Assembly: GCA_964017195.1 (NCBI GenBank)
Contig: OZ024887.1
Span: 66,764,228 to 66,828,227 of the forward strand
DNA: 64,000 nt
Direction of reading: 5' to 3'
Source: Siderastrea radians
Lineage: Eukaryota; Cnidaria; Anthozoa; Scleractinia; Rhizangiidae
Shown here: positions 34,693-46,524 of the stretch, piece by piece
Layout: each line of letters begins with the position of its first letter
Numbering within the stretch: the first letter of the stretch is position 1
The notes under the pieces: model-generated
What the model was told of the DNA's origin: nothing
What the model saw: only the letters and a program-made list of their open reading frames with translations
Database searches by the model: none
Position numbers and translations under genes: made by a program

Positions 34693-35743
34693 GGGGGGGG
34701 GGGGGGGGCGGAAACGCTCGGAAACGTAACCCGACCAAGTCAGAGCTGCTGGCAGGCTAGGTTTGACTCCCGCTGAGGAAACTGATCTTTTTCCGCTTTG
34801 TCTCTTGCTGGTAAGGGACCGTGCAATAATTACCTGGAGGGGGGGGGGGGGGGGGCAAAGGAGAAAATCACAACTAGAGAGGGGCGGGGTTGGATGTAAA
34901 ATTTAATACATACAGGGGGGCATTACCTTTTTCACTCTTTTTCCCAAACTGGAAAAGTGTAGAAGAGCTATTAGAGTTCAGACGTTTATACTTGCTTACA
35001 CTGGAATTAAACTGGGAAAATATCAACTCCAGGTGCTCTGATCTCTGAACTGGCTGATTATTTAATATTTTCCTATCTGTCACGCAGTAGGAAAGGGATG
35101 CCTCTGTTATATATTTAAAAAGTGCTACTTTATTGGCACCAGGAATGCTGTTAATGTTAGCTTGGATTTGATTATGTTTGAGGCAAAACGCTAAAAATGA
35201 CATTTCCGAGCGTCTAGATTTCGAAATTTTCTAAGGGAGCATGCCCGCAGACCCCCCTAAAAGCTCGCGCCTTCGGCGCTTTCGCAATATCCTCGGTTAT
35301 CAGAAAAGTCTGGCTACGGCCCTGACACTATGATGTTATTCAATGAAAAAGAAAGATGCCAATGTAGGATAGCCTACATTGTATAATAATTAAAGAGAAT
35401 GGAAAACATAACGGTTGACTTTAATAGCAAATAAATTGAACTATGTATATATAAACAGTTTGATTACTTTGCAAAGTAAGCCGTTAAAAACTTCTCCCGA
35501 GTGTCCAGATAAAGAAATTTATTGTCCAACGAGGGAAAATTATACTCCGCTGAAGAAAGGTCTTTGTAAGAGTTCTGTTCCCAGTACAACGTGGACGAGA
35601 CTGCGTGTAAAAGTCATGTAGAGCACCTTGAGTTCTTGGATGCAAAGGCGAAAAAAAGAGTAAGAGAAAGGAACGCTCTCCCGTCTAATATTTCTTGGAA
35701 AAATGAAAAAGATGTGGAGGCGCTTACGAACAACTAGCTGAAA
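34693..35743. other. Intergenic region upstream of sulfotransferase copy 2
   Basis: Poly-G tracts occupy 34692-34708 and about 34840-34855. A 109-codon minus-strand open frame at 34874-35203 has no motif I recognise and is not called. The stretch at about 35220-35330 (GGGAGCATGCCCGCAGACCC, CTCGCGCCTTCGGCGC) looks like a fragment of a dispersed repeat. Confidence 0.35.
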
Positions 35744-35947
35744 ATGTATTTGAAACAACATGGTCTCAAGATAAGTGGAAGTAAGGCTGATTTAACTAAA
35801 GAAGTTCTCAGCCAAGCACGTGGAAAGTCTGGAAATGCTGCCAGAGATGTTCTGGAAGATGAAGAATTTAATAACTCGTGTGGAGATGACCCAACTTCAG
35901 AAACAGAGTCAAGTGATTCCGATAGAGAGAACACATACATTGAATAG
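35744..35947 (+). CDS. SAP-motif fragment, 67 aa
   Basis: A short frame begins at the first ATG after an in-frame stop. Its first 25 residues (MYLKQHGLKISGSKADL and onward) match the SAP DNA-binding helix-turn-helix pattern; the remainder is Ser/Asp/Glu-rich. It may be a terminal exon or a relic of a transposon-related gene. Upstream frames with similar composition are interrupted by stops. Confidence 0.35.
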   Translation: MYLKQHGLKISGSKADLTKEVLSQARGKSGNAARDVLEDEEFNNSCGDDPTSETESSDSDRENTYIE

Positions 35948-36284
35948 TCATTTGAAGTACTTTTGTGCCTGAGGCTGAGACATCCAACACATAAATTAGG
36001 TATGAGGGAACCAATGCGGGGAGAAAGCAGGAGGGGGGGGGTTGACCTTAACATTATCAGTAGGTGAGGGGAGGTTACAGTTAATTTTTGCTGAGTGAGG
36101 GGGTTGGTACGACTTAATTTTGAGCCTTATTTCACCCATTTCCCACCCCCCTCCAGGTAATTATTGCACAGTCCCTAACATGCTGACTTGAACACATCTT
36201 TATTGTAAGCCTCATAACATTCGACTTGTGTTTTTTGTTATTTTCGTAGGTCATGTTGAAGAACAAATATTACTGAAAGAAATC

Positions 36285-37376
36285 ATGAGAACCAGCTTGA
36301 AGATTTTTCTTTTTACTGCTGTTGTTTCACTATTTTTGGCGTTCTTCTACAATTATGGCTTAACGAGACCATGGATACGCTTGGGTATGAAACTAAACAA
36401 CGGCAAAACACAGGGTAACGAAAAAGATAGAAAAGAGGAAAGATACCAGCTACAGCAAACGTTTGCTACGAGGAAAAATCTCATCATATTGAGTCCAGGC
36501 CGAGGGGGATCTTCTTTCCTTGGATCATTACTTGACTGCAATCCGCACATCATGTATTTCTTTGAGCCGTTGTATGCCGTTAGTGAAAAAATGTTGAAAG
36601 TCAATTTGATTCTTGGAGAAAAGGAGCCCGAAAACTACAAAGAAACTAGCATTAAAGTAATGGACAGTTTCTTTCAGTGTGATTTTAGTAATTTTAATCA
36701 TTCCACTTTGGCGTGGTTTTCGAGCGACTTTCATCTAAATAGGAGCAAAGCACTATCTAGAAAGTATTTACCGCATATTTCAAATACGCTACTCAGTAAA
36801 GCTTGTAGCAGTTACAATCACACTGTTCTCAAGATTTTGTCAAGCCGATTGCCCAATAAAACAGTACAAACTTTAAAAGAACTTTTCCATCAGCAAAACC
36901 GATATGACGTTAAACTGGTCCACTTGGTTCGCGACCCAAGAGCTGTGGTTTTCTCCAGGGTTAACTTGCCTGGATGGATGGGGGACCACTTGGATCCCAG
37001 CTTTCATAAAAGTGTTCAAAACGTATGTAATCCAATACTGCGGAATATACGACTCGGCTTGTTATATCCCCCGCCCTGGCTTAAGAATCGCTTTAAAGTA
37101 ATTCGCTACGAAGACCTTGCGGTGAATTCTTTAAATGTAGCACATGAACTGTATAATTTCGCAGAATTTGATTGGCCGGCAAGCGTTGATGAATTTATAA
37201 GTGTTCTTGAGAAAAATACAGAACAAGGAAGCGCTTATTCTGTGTACAGAAACGCTTCAGTTGCTATAAACAGATGGAAAACAGCTCCGGAGCCACTTAT
37301 AAGAGCTGTGGAAAATATCTGCGGTGATCTCATGGATTTTCTTGGCTACGAAAAATGGAAGAAGCAGGATCAGTAG
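36285..37376 (+). CDS. Golgi carbohydrate sulfotransferase (CHST1/3-like), copy 2
   Basis: The protein has 363 residues. It is a close paralogue of the 2375-3520 product: an N-terminal anchor (IFLFTAVVSLFLAFFY), then LQQTFATRKNLIILSPGRGG with the 5'-phosphosulfate loop, and LVRDPRAVVFSR as the 3'-phosphate-binding motif. Near-identical nucleotide stretches remain over both motifs. The stem is shorter than in copy 1. A splice acceptor (TTATTTTCGTAG) ends at 36249 and precedes the start Met, as in copy 1. Both copies look functional. The likely role is Golgi sulfation of glycans. Confidence 0.9.
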   Translation: MRTSLKIFLFTAVVSLFLAFFYNYGLTRPWIRLGMKLNNGKTQGNEKDRKEERYQLQQTFATRKNLIILSPGRGGSSFLGSLLDCNPHIMYFFEPLYAVSEKMLKVNLILGEKEPENYKETSIKVMDSFFQCDFSNFNHSTLAWFSSDFHLNRSKALSRKYLPHISNTLLSKACSSYNHTVLKILSSRLPNKTVQTLKELFHQQNRYDVKLVHLVRDPRAVVFSRVNLPGWMGDHLDPSFHKSVQNVCNPILRNIRLGLLYPPPWLKNRFKVIRYEDLAVNSLNVAHELYNFAEFDWPASVDEFISVLEKNTEQGSAYSVYRNASVAINRWKTAPEPLIRAVENICGDLMDFLGYEKWKKQDQ

Positions 37377-38979
37377 AGAGATGCTGGAAACTTAGCCATT
37401 TGTATTAGGTTTTTAGTTTTTCAGCTGTTAACGTTTAATTTTTCCCACGAAAATAACATTCACAGATCAATCTTGACGTACGTTCTAGCATTTTATTCCC
37501 CTTATGGGATGAAGTAAAAGCATTCTATTGCTGAAGAAAAATGTCGTCGTTTGTATTGAATCAGATGTTCAAAAAACATACACAACTTAATATTTGTTAG
37601 AAAATAGTAACAGCATTAGAGACTAAAGTAGTTATTTTTCTATGCGGTAGGTTTTGCTAATTTAACATGTATTGACTTCTTACAATTATGTAGTGAGGGA
37701 AAGTCAGGATTACATGGCATTTACGTTCTACTGCTGTATAAAAATGATCAAATCTACAATAAATGGGTATTAAGAATAAATAACGTGTTTAGTTTTTGTC
37801 TTTTAGGTTTCAGAAAGCAAATGCTTGAGAAGACCACGCTCAAATATCCAATTTACGACCTGGAACAGGCAAATGCTGATTCTAATGTCATGCAAGCTGT
37901 GTCAGTAAGATTCCTTAAAATTCACCCTTAATCTTGAGATTCGACGGTTAATTTTTTTTGGAAGCCAATTTAAGCGGAAATTACGGATTTCCAAATCACA
38001 GCACAATTTGCGACATATTTGTCCCAAGTCACAATGGTGGCCAATTTATACGAAGGAATAACCGAACCCAGTTACTACAGAGTTAACATTAATTTTGACT
38101 CCTGAATGTTCCTCCCGAGCAAAAGAAGCAATTTGTGGCTAGTAATGCCATTTTATGACTGCTATCTGGACAAACTTTAACCAAAGAGTGTAAAACTTCG
38201 CAGGCATCGACTTCGAGTATTTCCCTTGGAGCATGCGCAGAAGTTAATTGCTTGCCTAGCCTAGTTTACTAAGGCAAAAACGACAGAGGCAGTGAAACGT
38301 TTATGGAGTTTTTTAGCTTTCTTCGTTTCCTCTTACCCTCACTTTCTTTTTTGTGGCTTTTATGGTGTTTTAGTCGCCTTTGCAAGCTTTAATAAAGTTT
38401 TCAACTAAACATAGAGGAAAGTGAAAATTTTTAGCGAAAAATGGCAATGGCTGGGAGAGATCAAGTTGTTCTTCTATTTTACTAAGAAATATTGGTTGAG
38501 TCATAAAACATAAAACGTAAAACAAATAGCGTTTAACGTCTGCGTCGAAAACAACCAACCAAACAACCATTAACGAAAGAAAAGAAAACAAAAGAAAAAG
38601 GAAAGAAAGACAAACAAAACTGGCGAAAAACTAACAACATTTCATTACTGACTGGTCGCCTGCGCGCACCAAGCAAATGCCTCACCAAGCAACGGTAAAA
38701 GTAACAGCATATCTTTTTTGTGCCTTACTCTCCAAATGGAGGCATTGGTCTAATTACAATAAAGGAAAAACATTAACTAATATAACAAAACAATAAATGC
38801 TAAATAACTAAATTTAAATTATTTGATTACATTCGTATTAATTATTTCTTTTCCAACACTGAAGTTTCGCCATCCGAGTACGACACATACACAATTTTAA
38901 TTTTAATTGAAACTTAATTTTTATTTATTTTTCAATTTCTCAACTACTGTGGACCCCTTATGGTTAGTGAAGTTTTTTT
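37377..38979. other. 3' flank of sulfotransferase copy 2
   Basis: AATAAA-type signals near 37758-37785 may serve the sulfotransferase transcript. No other gene is supported. The region is AT-rich. Confidence 0.4.
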
Positions 38980-39131
38980 CATTCATTCATTCATTCATTC
39001 ATTCATTCATTCATTCATTCATTCATTCATTCATTCATTCATTCACTCATTTATTCATTCATTCATTCATTCATTCATTCATTCATTCATTCATTCATTC
39101 ATTCATTCATTCATTCATTCATTCATTCATT
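38980..39131. repeat. (CATT)n microsatellite, ~150 bp
   Basis: Almost uninterrupted CATT tetranucleotide repeat with one or two variant units near 39044-39052. The long His/Ser/Phe/Ile open frames across it are repeat artefacts. Confidence 0.97.
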
Positions 39132-39677
39132 GTTTGGCGGTAGCTTTTTCTTGAACCGGGTATAAAAGACTTTTCTTAGTGCCTAGACTTCCTGAGTGTC
39201 TGTTTTTGGCATGTCAGGTCAGGCGATTCCAGGGGGGTGTACAAAGTCGCCCTTATCCAGCTTGGAAAATGACTGTACTGCATGACAGTAAATGGAAGAA
39301 AATCGATTTAACCGAGCAAGGTCGACAGAACTTTACGTAGGCATTGGATAAATATAAACTGGCGGCAAATAGCCGAATTCTTTTTTCTAAGGACGAGGAT
39401 CAAAGATTGAAGGAGGTTAAAAATTTACCACAATAAGCCTGTGTGCAGACTGAGAAATGGCATGCCCTGCGAATTTTATAGGCCTTTTTAGTACCTATAA
39501 GGATTGAATATCTTTTTTACGTATCGCTACTGAAGGAAAAAAAAAAGGTTGTAGTAAAACAAAGTCATGCACTGCTAGCAAAGCTTGAAATACGGATGTT
39601 TAAATTTTTTTATTAAAATAGTTATCTTTAAGTATCGCTGCATTCAGTTGCAGTACGATCGCAAAGACGTGTGCGAC

Positions 39678-40166
39678 CTACGTTTAGGCTTGGATAAATT
39701 CTGCTCGTAAATGGCTTATTCTGCTTGCCGGCAATGCTCGTAAAAATAGCTTCTTCTGCTCGACGAAATTCTGCTCGGACACCTAAATTCTGCTCCAATT
39801 CTGCTCTGCATTTTCGCAAACATGGAAGAGAGCCTGGGCATATAAAACCTTAATACTTATTAGGTATTCATTTGTATAGGAAAATGTAATGTATGTAATG
39901 CCGCTGACTTCAAAGTGCGTGATGGAATCATGTGAGCGGGCTTACATAATAATCACATTAATCACAGGGTATTTTCCATTTTTTTGTATTTAGTTTTCAA
40001 TTTTTCTTACAACTGTTATGCACATCATTAGTGTTACTGATTTTCAGTTATTCTGCTCAAATAATGCTCGAAAATGCCTTACTCTGCCGGCGGAATGCTC
40101 ATCTCAAAAATCGCTTATTCTGCTCGAAATTCTGCCCGCAGAATTTATCCAAGCCTACCTACGTTG
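39678..40166. repeat. MITE-like element with TAGGCTTGGATAAATTCTGC ends
   Basis: The inverted ends at 39685-39704 and about 40137-40157 match. Internally the word ATTCTGCTC recurs many times on both arms in opposite orientation, giving a long imperfect foldback of roughly 490 bp. No coding content. A non-autonomous DNA transposon is inferred. Confidence 0.7.
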
Positions 40167-41089
40167 TCACTAGGCAAAACACGCGAAACGTCAAAGCAGC
40201 CGTAGTCCTGCCCTTGAGCGAGACAACACACTAGTTCATTGCGTTCTAGTTTACGGTCGACACAGATGAAAATATGTCATTTTGACCACCAATGTGCTGT
40301 TCTTCGAAAATACCAAATTTGCATTTTGAAGTTCGTCCTGTTTGTTTCATATTTTCATAATTATCATCTGACAGTGATTCGCATTCAGAAACACGATAGG
40401 CAAGATATAAGTACATGTATTCGACCAACCAGCTCCGTGTTCTGAAAAATGAATATTACCGATAGTAACTTGAGTTAAAAAAGTTCCGGCAGGGGGTTTT
40501 TAATATATTTTTTGAAATTTCATCGTGACTGAAAGTGTTCCCTTACGGTCATTTTCAGCCGGGTAGGAAATTCACCAGATTTGCGCTGGCCAAGTCTTTC
40601 AAGAGCAGTCAGATGAGTATTTTCTGCACTCTTCACCGAAATGCAAACTTACTTCCCGCTTTATTCGGCCTTTAGTCGCCTGGTTTAATCCCTGCTTTCC
40701 AAAAGTCTGCGAAATACTCGTGACCATTCCCCTTTAAAGAGGAGCCCGGCCTAGTATTCGTAAGTATAATAAAATTTGAAGTAAATTATTAAAATATTAC
40801 GTTATTTATCATATCGCAAATCAAATGAATTGGTGAGGTATCAATTCCTTAAGAATTTTGACGGGGAATCATTTAACTACATCCTCAGGCACAAAGACCA
40901 ACAAAATAACGTTCTTAGTTAATTTTTGCATATCTGAACAATATTACGTTTTTCTTCTGCACAATAAAATACCTTTTATTAATATACGATAAAAATTAAA
41001 GCTCTTTTTCAAAGATGATGTTATTTGTTCGTTACAGTGTTATTCGTGACACAAAGTCAGTTTTTCAGAGAGATCTTCAACATATAATT
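40167..41089. other. Intergenic, nothing recognisable
   Basis: No gene, repeat unit or RNA feature was supported in this AT-rich stretch. Confidence 0.4.
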
Positions 41090-41378
41090 TTTCAAAAACT
41101 TAAAGGTTCAAAGGTTCAAATGAGACCTAACACTATTGTAAAAAATTAAATCTAAAATCCAAGCTTTCGCCGATCAACGGCATCATCAGGGATAAGAAAA
41201 ATATTCCGCGTAGGCCTATATATAAATGTAAAGTAAGATGTGAAAAAAGCGTAAGAATGTGGCAAGTATGTAAAATTTATAAAACAATAGGTACAAATAT
41301 GAAAAGGAAACGAATAAAGTGGTCTAATGAGGGAGTGTCATTGCACAAAGGGTCTATCCACATATGTTAAAACAGTCA

Positions 41379-41711
41379 CTAGAACAGAAGGTCCGCGAAT
41401 TCGCTGCATTCCTCTCGGGAGTTGCGGGTAGGTTTGTATTTCCTTATGTAAAATCCTTCAAATAGGCGTAGATTTACGGGGTCATTTTCCAGTACAATGG
41501 TCTTGATTTCAATGCCTTTGTAGTCTTTGTTTTGGCATGTGGAGATGTGTTTCTTTACAGAGGAGTTTTCACTATTGAGGTGTTCTTTTACACGATCGTG
41601 GATGAAACGTGTAGTGCTCCCGATGTAGTGTTGGTTGCAATTGTTACAGGTGATTTGGTACACGGCGTTCCTTAAAAGGCATAAGTTGGTTTTGGATGTG
41701 GGACAGTCCCA
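41379..41711 (-). pseudogene. GIY-YIG endonuclease, inverted partial copy
   Basis: On the minus strand this fragment encodes the C-terminal endonuclease: YQITCNNCNQHYIGSTTR with the GIY-YIG-like core, then RVKEHL and a C-terminal Arg/Lys stretch. It is open to its stop. In the direct copy the codon corresponding to a Tyr after KD is a stop (42883-42885), so this copy retains the undamaged state there. Confidence 0.8.
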
Positions 41712-41720
41712 GCACATCTA

Positions 41721-42365
41721 GAAAACAGCCTCGAGCTCATTAAGTGCATCCAAGCCGGGGATTTCACCACCAACAAAACCTTACCATATCCATGCAGCCT
41801 CGATGTGGTGTCCCTGTATACTTCAATACCCATACAGGAAGCCATTACCAATGCTGTTGACAGAATTCAGAACCCAATACTACACCTCTCCAAACAAGAC
41901 ATAACAGACCTCCTCACAGTTACGCTAAACAACATGTACTTCTCCTTTAATGGTCAAGTTTTCCGCCAAAAAGAAGGCCTACCTATGGGTTCCAGCATCT
42001 CAGGCATTCTAGCCATCCTATTCATGGACAAACTAGAGACCATCGCCCTCTCCTCACACCTATCGATAAGCCCCTATAGGAGATATGTTGACGACATTTA
42101 TCTCCAAACTACCGGTGAAGAGATGGCAGACCGATTCCACCACACAATGAACAGCCTACACCCCAAACTGAAGTTTGAAATCGAGAAACCGGAAACAACA
42201 CCCAATGGCCTCTTACTGTCACTCCTCGATTTCAAAGTCTCCATCTCCGAAGACGGCAGAAGCTCCTTCGAGTTTTACAAAAAAAAAAACAGCCAAGTAA
42301 CTACTATTCGTACACCACCGATCAGCCATACCCAAGAAATCAAAGATCAACTTCATTCGCAATGA
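41721..42365 (+). pseudogene. Penelope-type reverse transcriptase fragment
   Basis: The open frame starts without ATG at about 41721. It contains LDVVSLYTSIP (first catalytic Asp region), GLPMGSSISG, and YRRYVDDIY (the catalytic YVDD box). It then runs into a ten-base A tract at about 42280-42292, after which the frame changes and a stop follows. The N-terminal part of the RT is missing. Confidence 0.85.
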
Positions 42366-42423
42366 GCGGAAACGTATCGAAGATAGATGCTCCACACAAA
42401 CGACATCTATAAAGTACCAAAAC

Positions 42424-43025
42424 ATGTTTGACGACATCCTCCGCATTAGTGGATCTCTGGAAGACAGTATAGATCAAACAAAGCATCCCCAAAGCCATCA
42501 AAGAAACTCTCGACCTCCAAACGTGGATTGGTCATACCTCAAGATTTCATACATCTCCGAACGTCTCAACCACAAGATCACTAAAATTTTCCGAAAAGAG
42601 GGCATACCAGTACGTGTCGCGCACAGATCATACACCCCAGGCGGGCTCTCTCGCGCAACGGCACTCAGGCGGAGCGTACGTATATGCACCAGGGACAACT
42701 GTCCCACATCCAAAACCAAATTATACCTTTTAAGGAACGCCGTGTACCAAATCACCTGTAACAATTGCAACCAACACTACATCGGGAGCACTACACGTTT
42801 CATCCACGATCGTGTAAAAGAACACCTCAATAGTGAAAACTCCTCTGTAAAGAAACACATCTCCACATGCCAAAACAAAGACTAAAAAGGCATTGAAATC
42901 AAGACCATTGTACTGGAAAACGACCCCGTAAATCTACGCCTATTTGAAGCATTTTACATAAGGAAATACAAACCTACCCTCAACTCCCGAGAGGAATGCA
43001 GCGAATTCGCGGACCTTCTGTTCTA
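42424..43025 (+). pseudogene. Penelope GIY-YIG endonuclease region, interrupted
   Basis: The frame is open to a stop at 42883-42885 and then continues in the same frame to 43025. The linker and GIY-YIG core (QHYIGSTTRFIHDR) are present. The stop interrupts the C-terminal part that is intact in the inverted copy. Confidence 0.8.
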
Positions 43026-43325
43026 GTGACTGTTTTAACATCTGTCGATAGACCCTTTGTGCAATGACACTCCCTCATTAGACCACTTTATTCGTTTCCT
43101 TTTCATATTTGTACCTATTGTTTTATGAATTTTACATACTTGCCACATTCTTACGCTTTTTTCGAATCTTGCTTAACATTTATATATAGGCCTACGCGGA
43201 ATATTTTTCTGATCGCTGATGATGCCGTTGATCGGCGAAAGCTTGGATTTTAGATTTAATTTTTTACAATAGTGTTAGGCCTCATTTAAACCTTTGAACC
43301 TTTTGAACCTTTAAGTTTTTAAAAA

Positions 43326-46204
43326 TGCTAGTGAAGGACAACATTCAAAAATTATATAATTTTTCATTTAAATATCGGACGCCTGATCTGACGTTAAAAA
43401 GAAATATTGAAATGTTCATTTCAGTCTTGTGGACGCGTGATAGACTGTAAAAATAATAAAAAAAATACGAATACGTGTGAATGGGACCTCAATAAAACTT
43501 TACAAGTGTAATTTACCAGTGTGGCTATCGTTTTGCAACTCTAATAGCCACGCTTTTAAATTACGATTGGAAAAGTTTTATTGAACTAACCCCCGGTTCT
43601 TATTCGTAAACTCTTCCCAGTTGATTTCGCCTGCCCTCTACGTTTTAAAATGTTTCATTAGAATATACCCTTTTCCCCGGCGGTGGGGGAATCCCATGTG
43701 AGAGAGGCAGGGATGCTCATAAAAAGTTAAAATTAATTAAACCCCCGACTGAAAGCCAAACTGGGCCTGGCTCACGCCCCGAACAAAAAAAAAGCAGAAA
43801 CAAGTCTCCAATTTGAAAAACGAAAACAGATACGCGTGCATCGATGGAGACTTAATAGTTATCACCCCCCAAAAAACTTAAATTTTTATTTTTATTAATT
43901 AAAGAAACGAAGCAGAAGTCCTGTCAATGTAAAGCTCCCCTTTGACATTTTTTTGCAACTTTTAGACAGACAGCTAAAAAGTAACGGAAACAAACCTCGA
44001 TGACGGGAAGTTCGAATGTATGAAACAGAAACAACTAACAATAATATCAACTGTGCGAGGGTTAGGTTCTAAAATACATTTCTTTCGGGGAGAAAAATAT
44101 CTCAAGATTATTATAATAGTGTATTTATGGTAGACCTTCTAAAATGTATACGTGCTCGTCCCTAATATTAAAGGCCCATTTCCACTTCTATTCTTGCTGC
44201 AATTTGAGATTATCTGATCCAGTCTTTATCTGGCAGTAATGTATCCCATCAGCTTTATGTTTTGGTAACTCCTGTGCGAAAAACGACAACGAAAAACGAC
44301 AACTTGAAAAAAGAAAAGAACAAAAACGGACTGGAAAATAGCCGATAAATGGCATCTACATTCGAGCAGTTTCGCGGAGACAAATCGCCACACAATCGTC
44401 GTTCTTTACACGTGCGATTTGAAATCACGCCTTAGATCGCAAGAATAATAGCGTCTATGAAGGGGCCTTATGATCTAACTATAATTATACAAACCCGACA
44501 CAAAACCTATCTTAATAAGAAATACCAGGTGGATGAGGCTGTAGTAAAACCCGGGGGAGAGACTCCTATATGAAAGAGGCAGTTATGTTCGTCGTCTTTG
44601 GGGTACGAATTTTAGATTTTGGTCTCACGTAGCGTGTTCAGGGCGGTAAGCCAATATTCTCAGGAATGCAGGTATCGCTTAGGGTTGAGCGTAAAGAAAT
44701 GTCTATGAGAAGATGAAAAGCAAAAGCCGTCATGCTTTGCTGGTGCGTGGTCTTCATCATCGCCCAGAATGCTATTGTCTTTTGCGACATGTACTTACAG
44801 CGCCTGATTTTAGGACGCGCAGCATAATAATTTGCATGTTCAGAACAAGTCGGCTGTGATTGGTCAGAAGACCTTGCCTTTGGGAATACCTTGAGTCTCT
44901 TCGCGATTCCACTGCTGTCAATCAAACGGTTGGAAGTGTGAAGCAAATTTCAAGGTGCGAGAAAGTGAACAATTAGGCCCTAATTAGGCCGCGCTCTCTA
45001 TTCAAGCCTTTTGAATAGAGAGATTCGTCAAAGAGTTCGCGAGCAAATTTTATCATGGACTGTCTAAACGTTATCTGAAATAGTTTATGCAAACCAAGCG
45101 GTTTTAAAGCGGTTGAGGCCAGCGCGAAGCATTACCTGCCCGCCACGAGAGAAGCGCCAAAAATTATTTCTCGCGCTTTGCAGGAATTGCATTCGCAAAA
45201 AAACCCCGGGCTGTCGGTATGTGTGTTGACTAGCGAGCTTGAAGCGCGAAAGGTTAGCCACGCGCGACTTAAAAGGGCCAAAAATTTGACTCACGCTTTG
45301 CAAAAAATCATTTGCCCTGTTTGTCTAGGGGCCTTTTTGTGTCTAGCGAGCTTCATCGCGCTTCATGAATCCCTAAGTTAGGGCTCAAATAAATCCCGAG
45401 CAACTGAACTATTAGTCACATGACCAATCCTAACCTCACTTTCTCTTGAATCAAAATAAAATAAATTACTAACTATTGAGAAAGGCGTAATTTGCAACTG
45501 ACTCGCAAGACTTGCATGACTCGCAGACTCGCACAACTCGCATGACTCGCAGACTCACATGACTCGCAGACTCGCAAAATAGCCGACCTCGGCGCAAACT
45601 GTTTAAATCTATTACAGTTATGTTTTTCGTCTCAAACCACGAATTATTGGATTTTGTCTCCTGACAAATTCAAAAGTTGTCCGTAAGTGTGATATATACG
45701 AGCCATAATATTAGCGTTTTATTTCTTTTGTAAATTAAACCCCACCGGGTATTTGAATCGTAAAAAAAACGTTGAAAGAAAAACGAGAAGACGATATTCC
45801 AACGTGGCTGTATTTCACACCGTGTTTTTTGCTCGGTTGTTGCAGCAAAGTGTTTTAACCACTGTAAACCACACTTGGTAGCATGGTTGAAAAGTGTAAC
45901 ACAGAAGCAAACACAGTTGAGTTAACCCTTTGTGACCGGATGGCCGATATATCGGCCATGAAAACAATCAACCAAATTCTACTCAGCGGATTCTCAAATC
46001 GTAGTTCCCAGACTTCCCACGCCAAAGCAATATCAGTTGCCATCTTGGATTTCATCTGACACCTGTCAAGAGATGCCAATAATTTTTTTGAATGTCATCC
46101 CATGAAGTACGTTCATTGTTGTAAATACTCCGAAATTTTGGTACTCAAACGTTAGTAGTAAATTGGGCCCACATAGGGCACTTTGCCTCGTTTTGATGTG
46201 AGGA
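43326..46204. other. Intergenic region, with short tandem repeat
   Basis: No supported gene. A short tandem array of (CATGACTCGCAGACTCG)-type units lies at about 45500-45577. GCCAAAAATTATTT/GCGCTTTGCA words are repeated at 45130-45300 in two orientations. CCATCTTGGAT, the complement of a YY1-like core, is near 46042. Confidence 0.4.
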
Positions 46205-46392
46205 TGACGTCATGACCGGAACCGGAAGTCACGTGAGGATGGGAAACCGCTGACCAGGTGGAAAAAGGGATCGCGGGCTCATACAACCGGAAGTCACGTG
46301 TTTTAGAATGGGAAACCGCTGAGCAATGGGAAAAGGGATCGCGGGCTCATACAACCGGAAGTCACGTGATTTGCAAGGAGAAACCGCTGAGC
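46205..46392 (+). promoter_or_regulatory. Tandem regulatory module shared with viral TIRs
   Basis: TGACGTCA at 46205-46212 is followed by about 2.5 units of a repeat of some 65-68 bp. Each unit contains ACCGGAAGT (ETS-like), CACGTG (E-box) and the bipartite CCGCTGA...GATCGCGGGCTCA word. The first unit has the exact CCGCTGACCAG seen in the viral terminal repeats. It ends about 130 bp before the first coding exon of the KDZ-type gene, so a promoter role is likely. Confidence 0.55.
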
Positions 46393-46524
46393 CAACACGA
46401 TATCCCCCTAAGAATAATGAATAGCATAAATTGCAAAAGAGGCTTGAAATTATGGATATCATTAATTTATCGACAGGGCTGGTATCTTCCCGTGGTGCCT
46501 TGTTGCACGAGAGCAGAAAAGAAA

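Larger units (their letters stand above)
41090..43325 (+). mobile_element. Penelope-like retroelement with inverted 3' copy
   Basis: The body runs rightward: a partial reverse transcriptase (41721-42365), then a GIY-YIG endonuclease and a 3' untranslated region ending near 43325. The first 620 bp (41090-41711) are the reverse complement of the last 620 bp (42705-43325). Such inverted partial copies are a known peculiarity of Penelope-like elements and arise during target-primed integration. The element is 5' truncated and carries frame breaks, so it is not active. Confidence 0.9.

Noticed and set aside
38907..39154. His/Ser/Phe/Ile repeat proteins
   Set aside because: Direct translation of the CATT microsatellite.
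45500..45577. Possible CRISPR-like array (repeated ACTCGCA words)
   Set aside because: Units are short, contiguous and without spacers; it is a simple tandem repeat in a eukaryotic genome.
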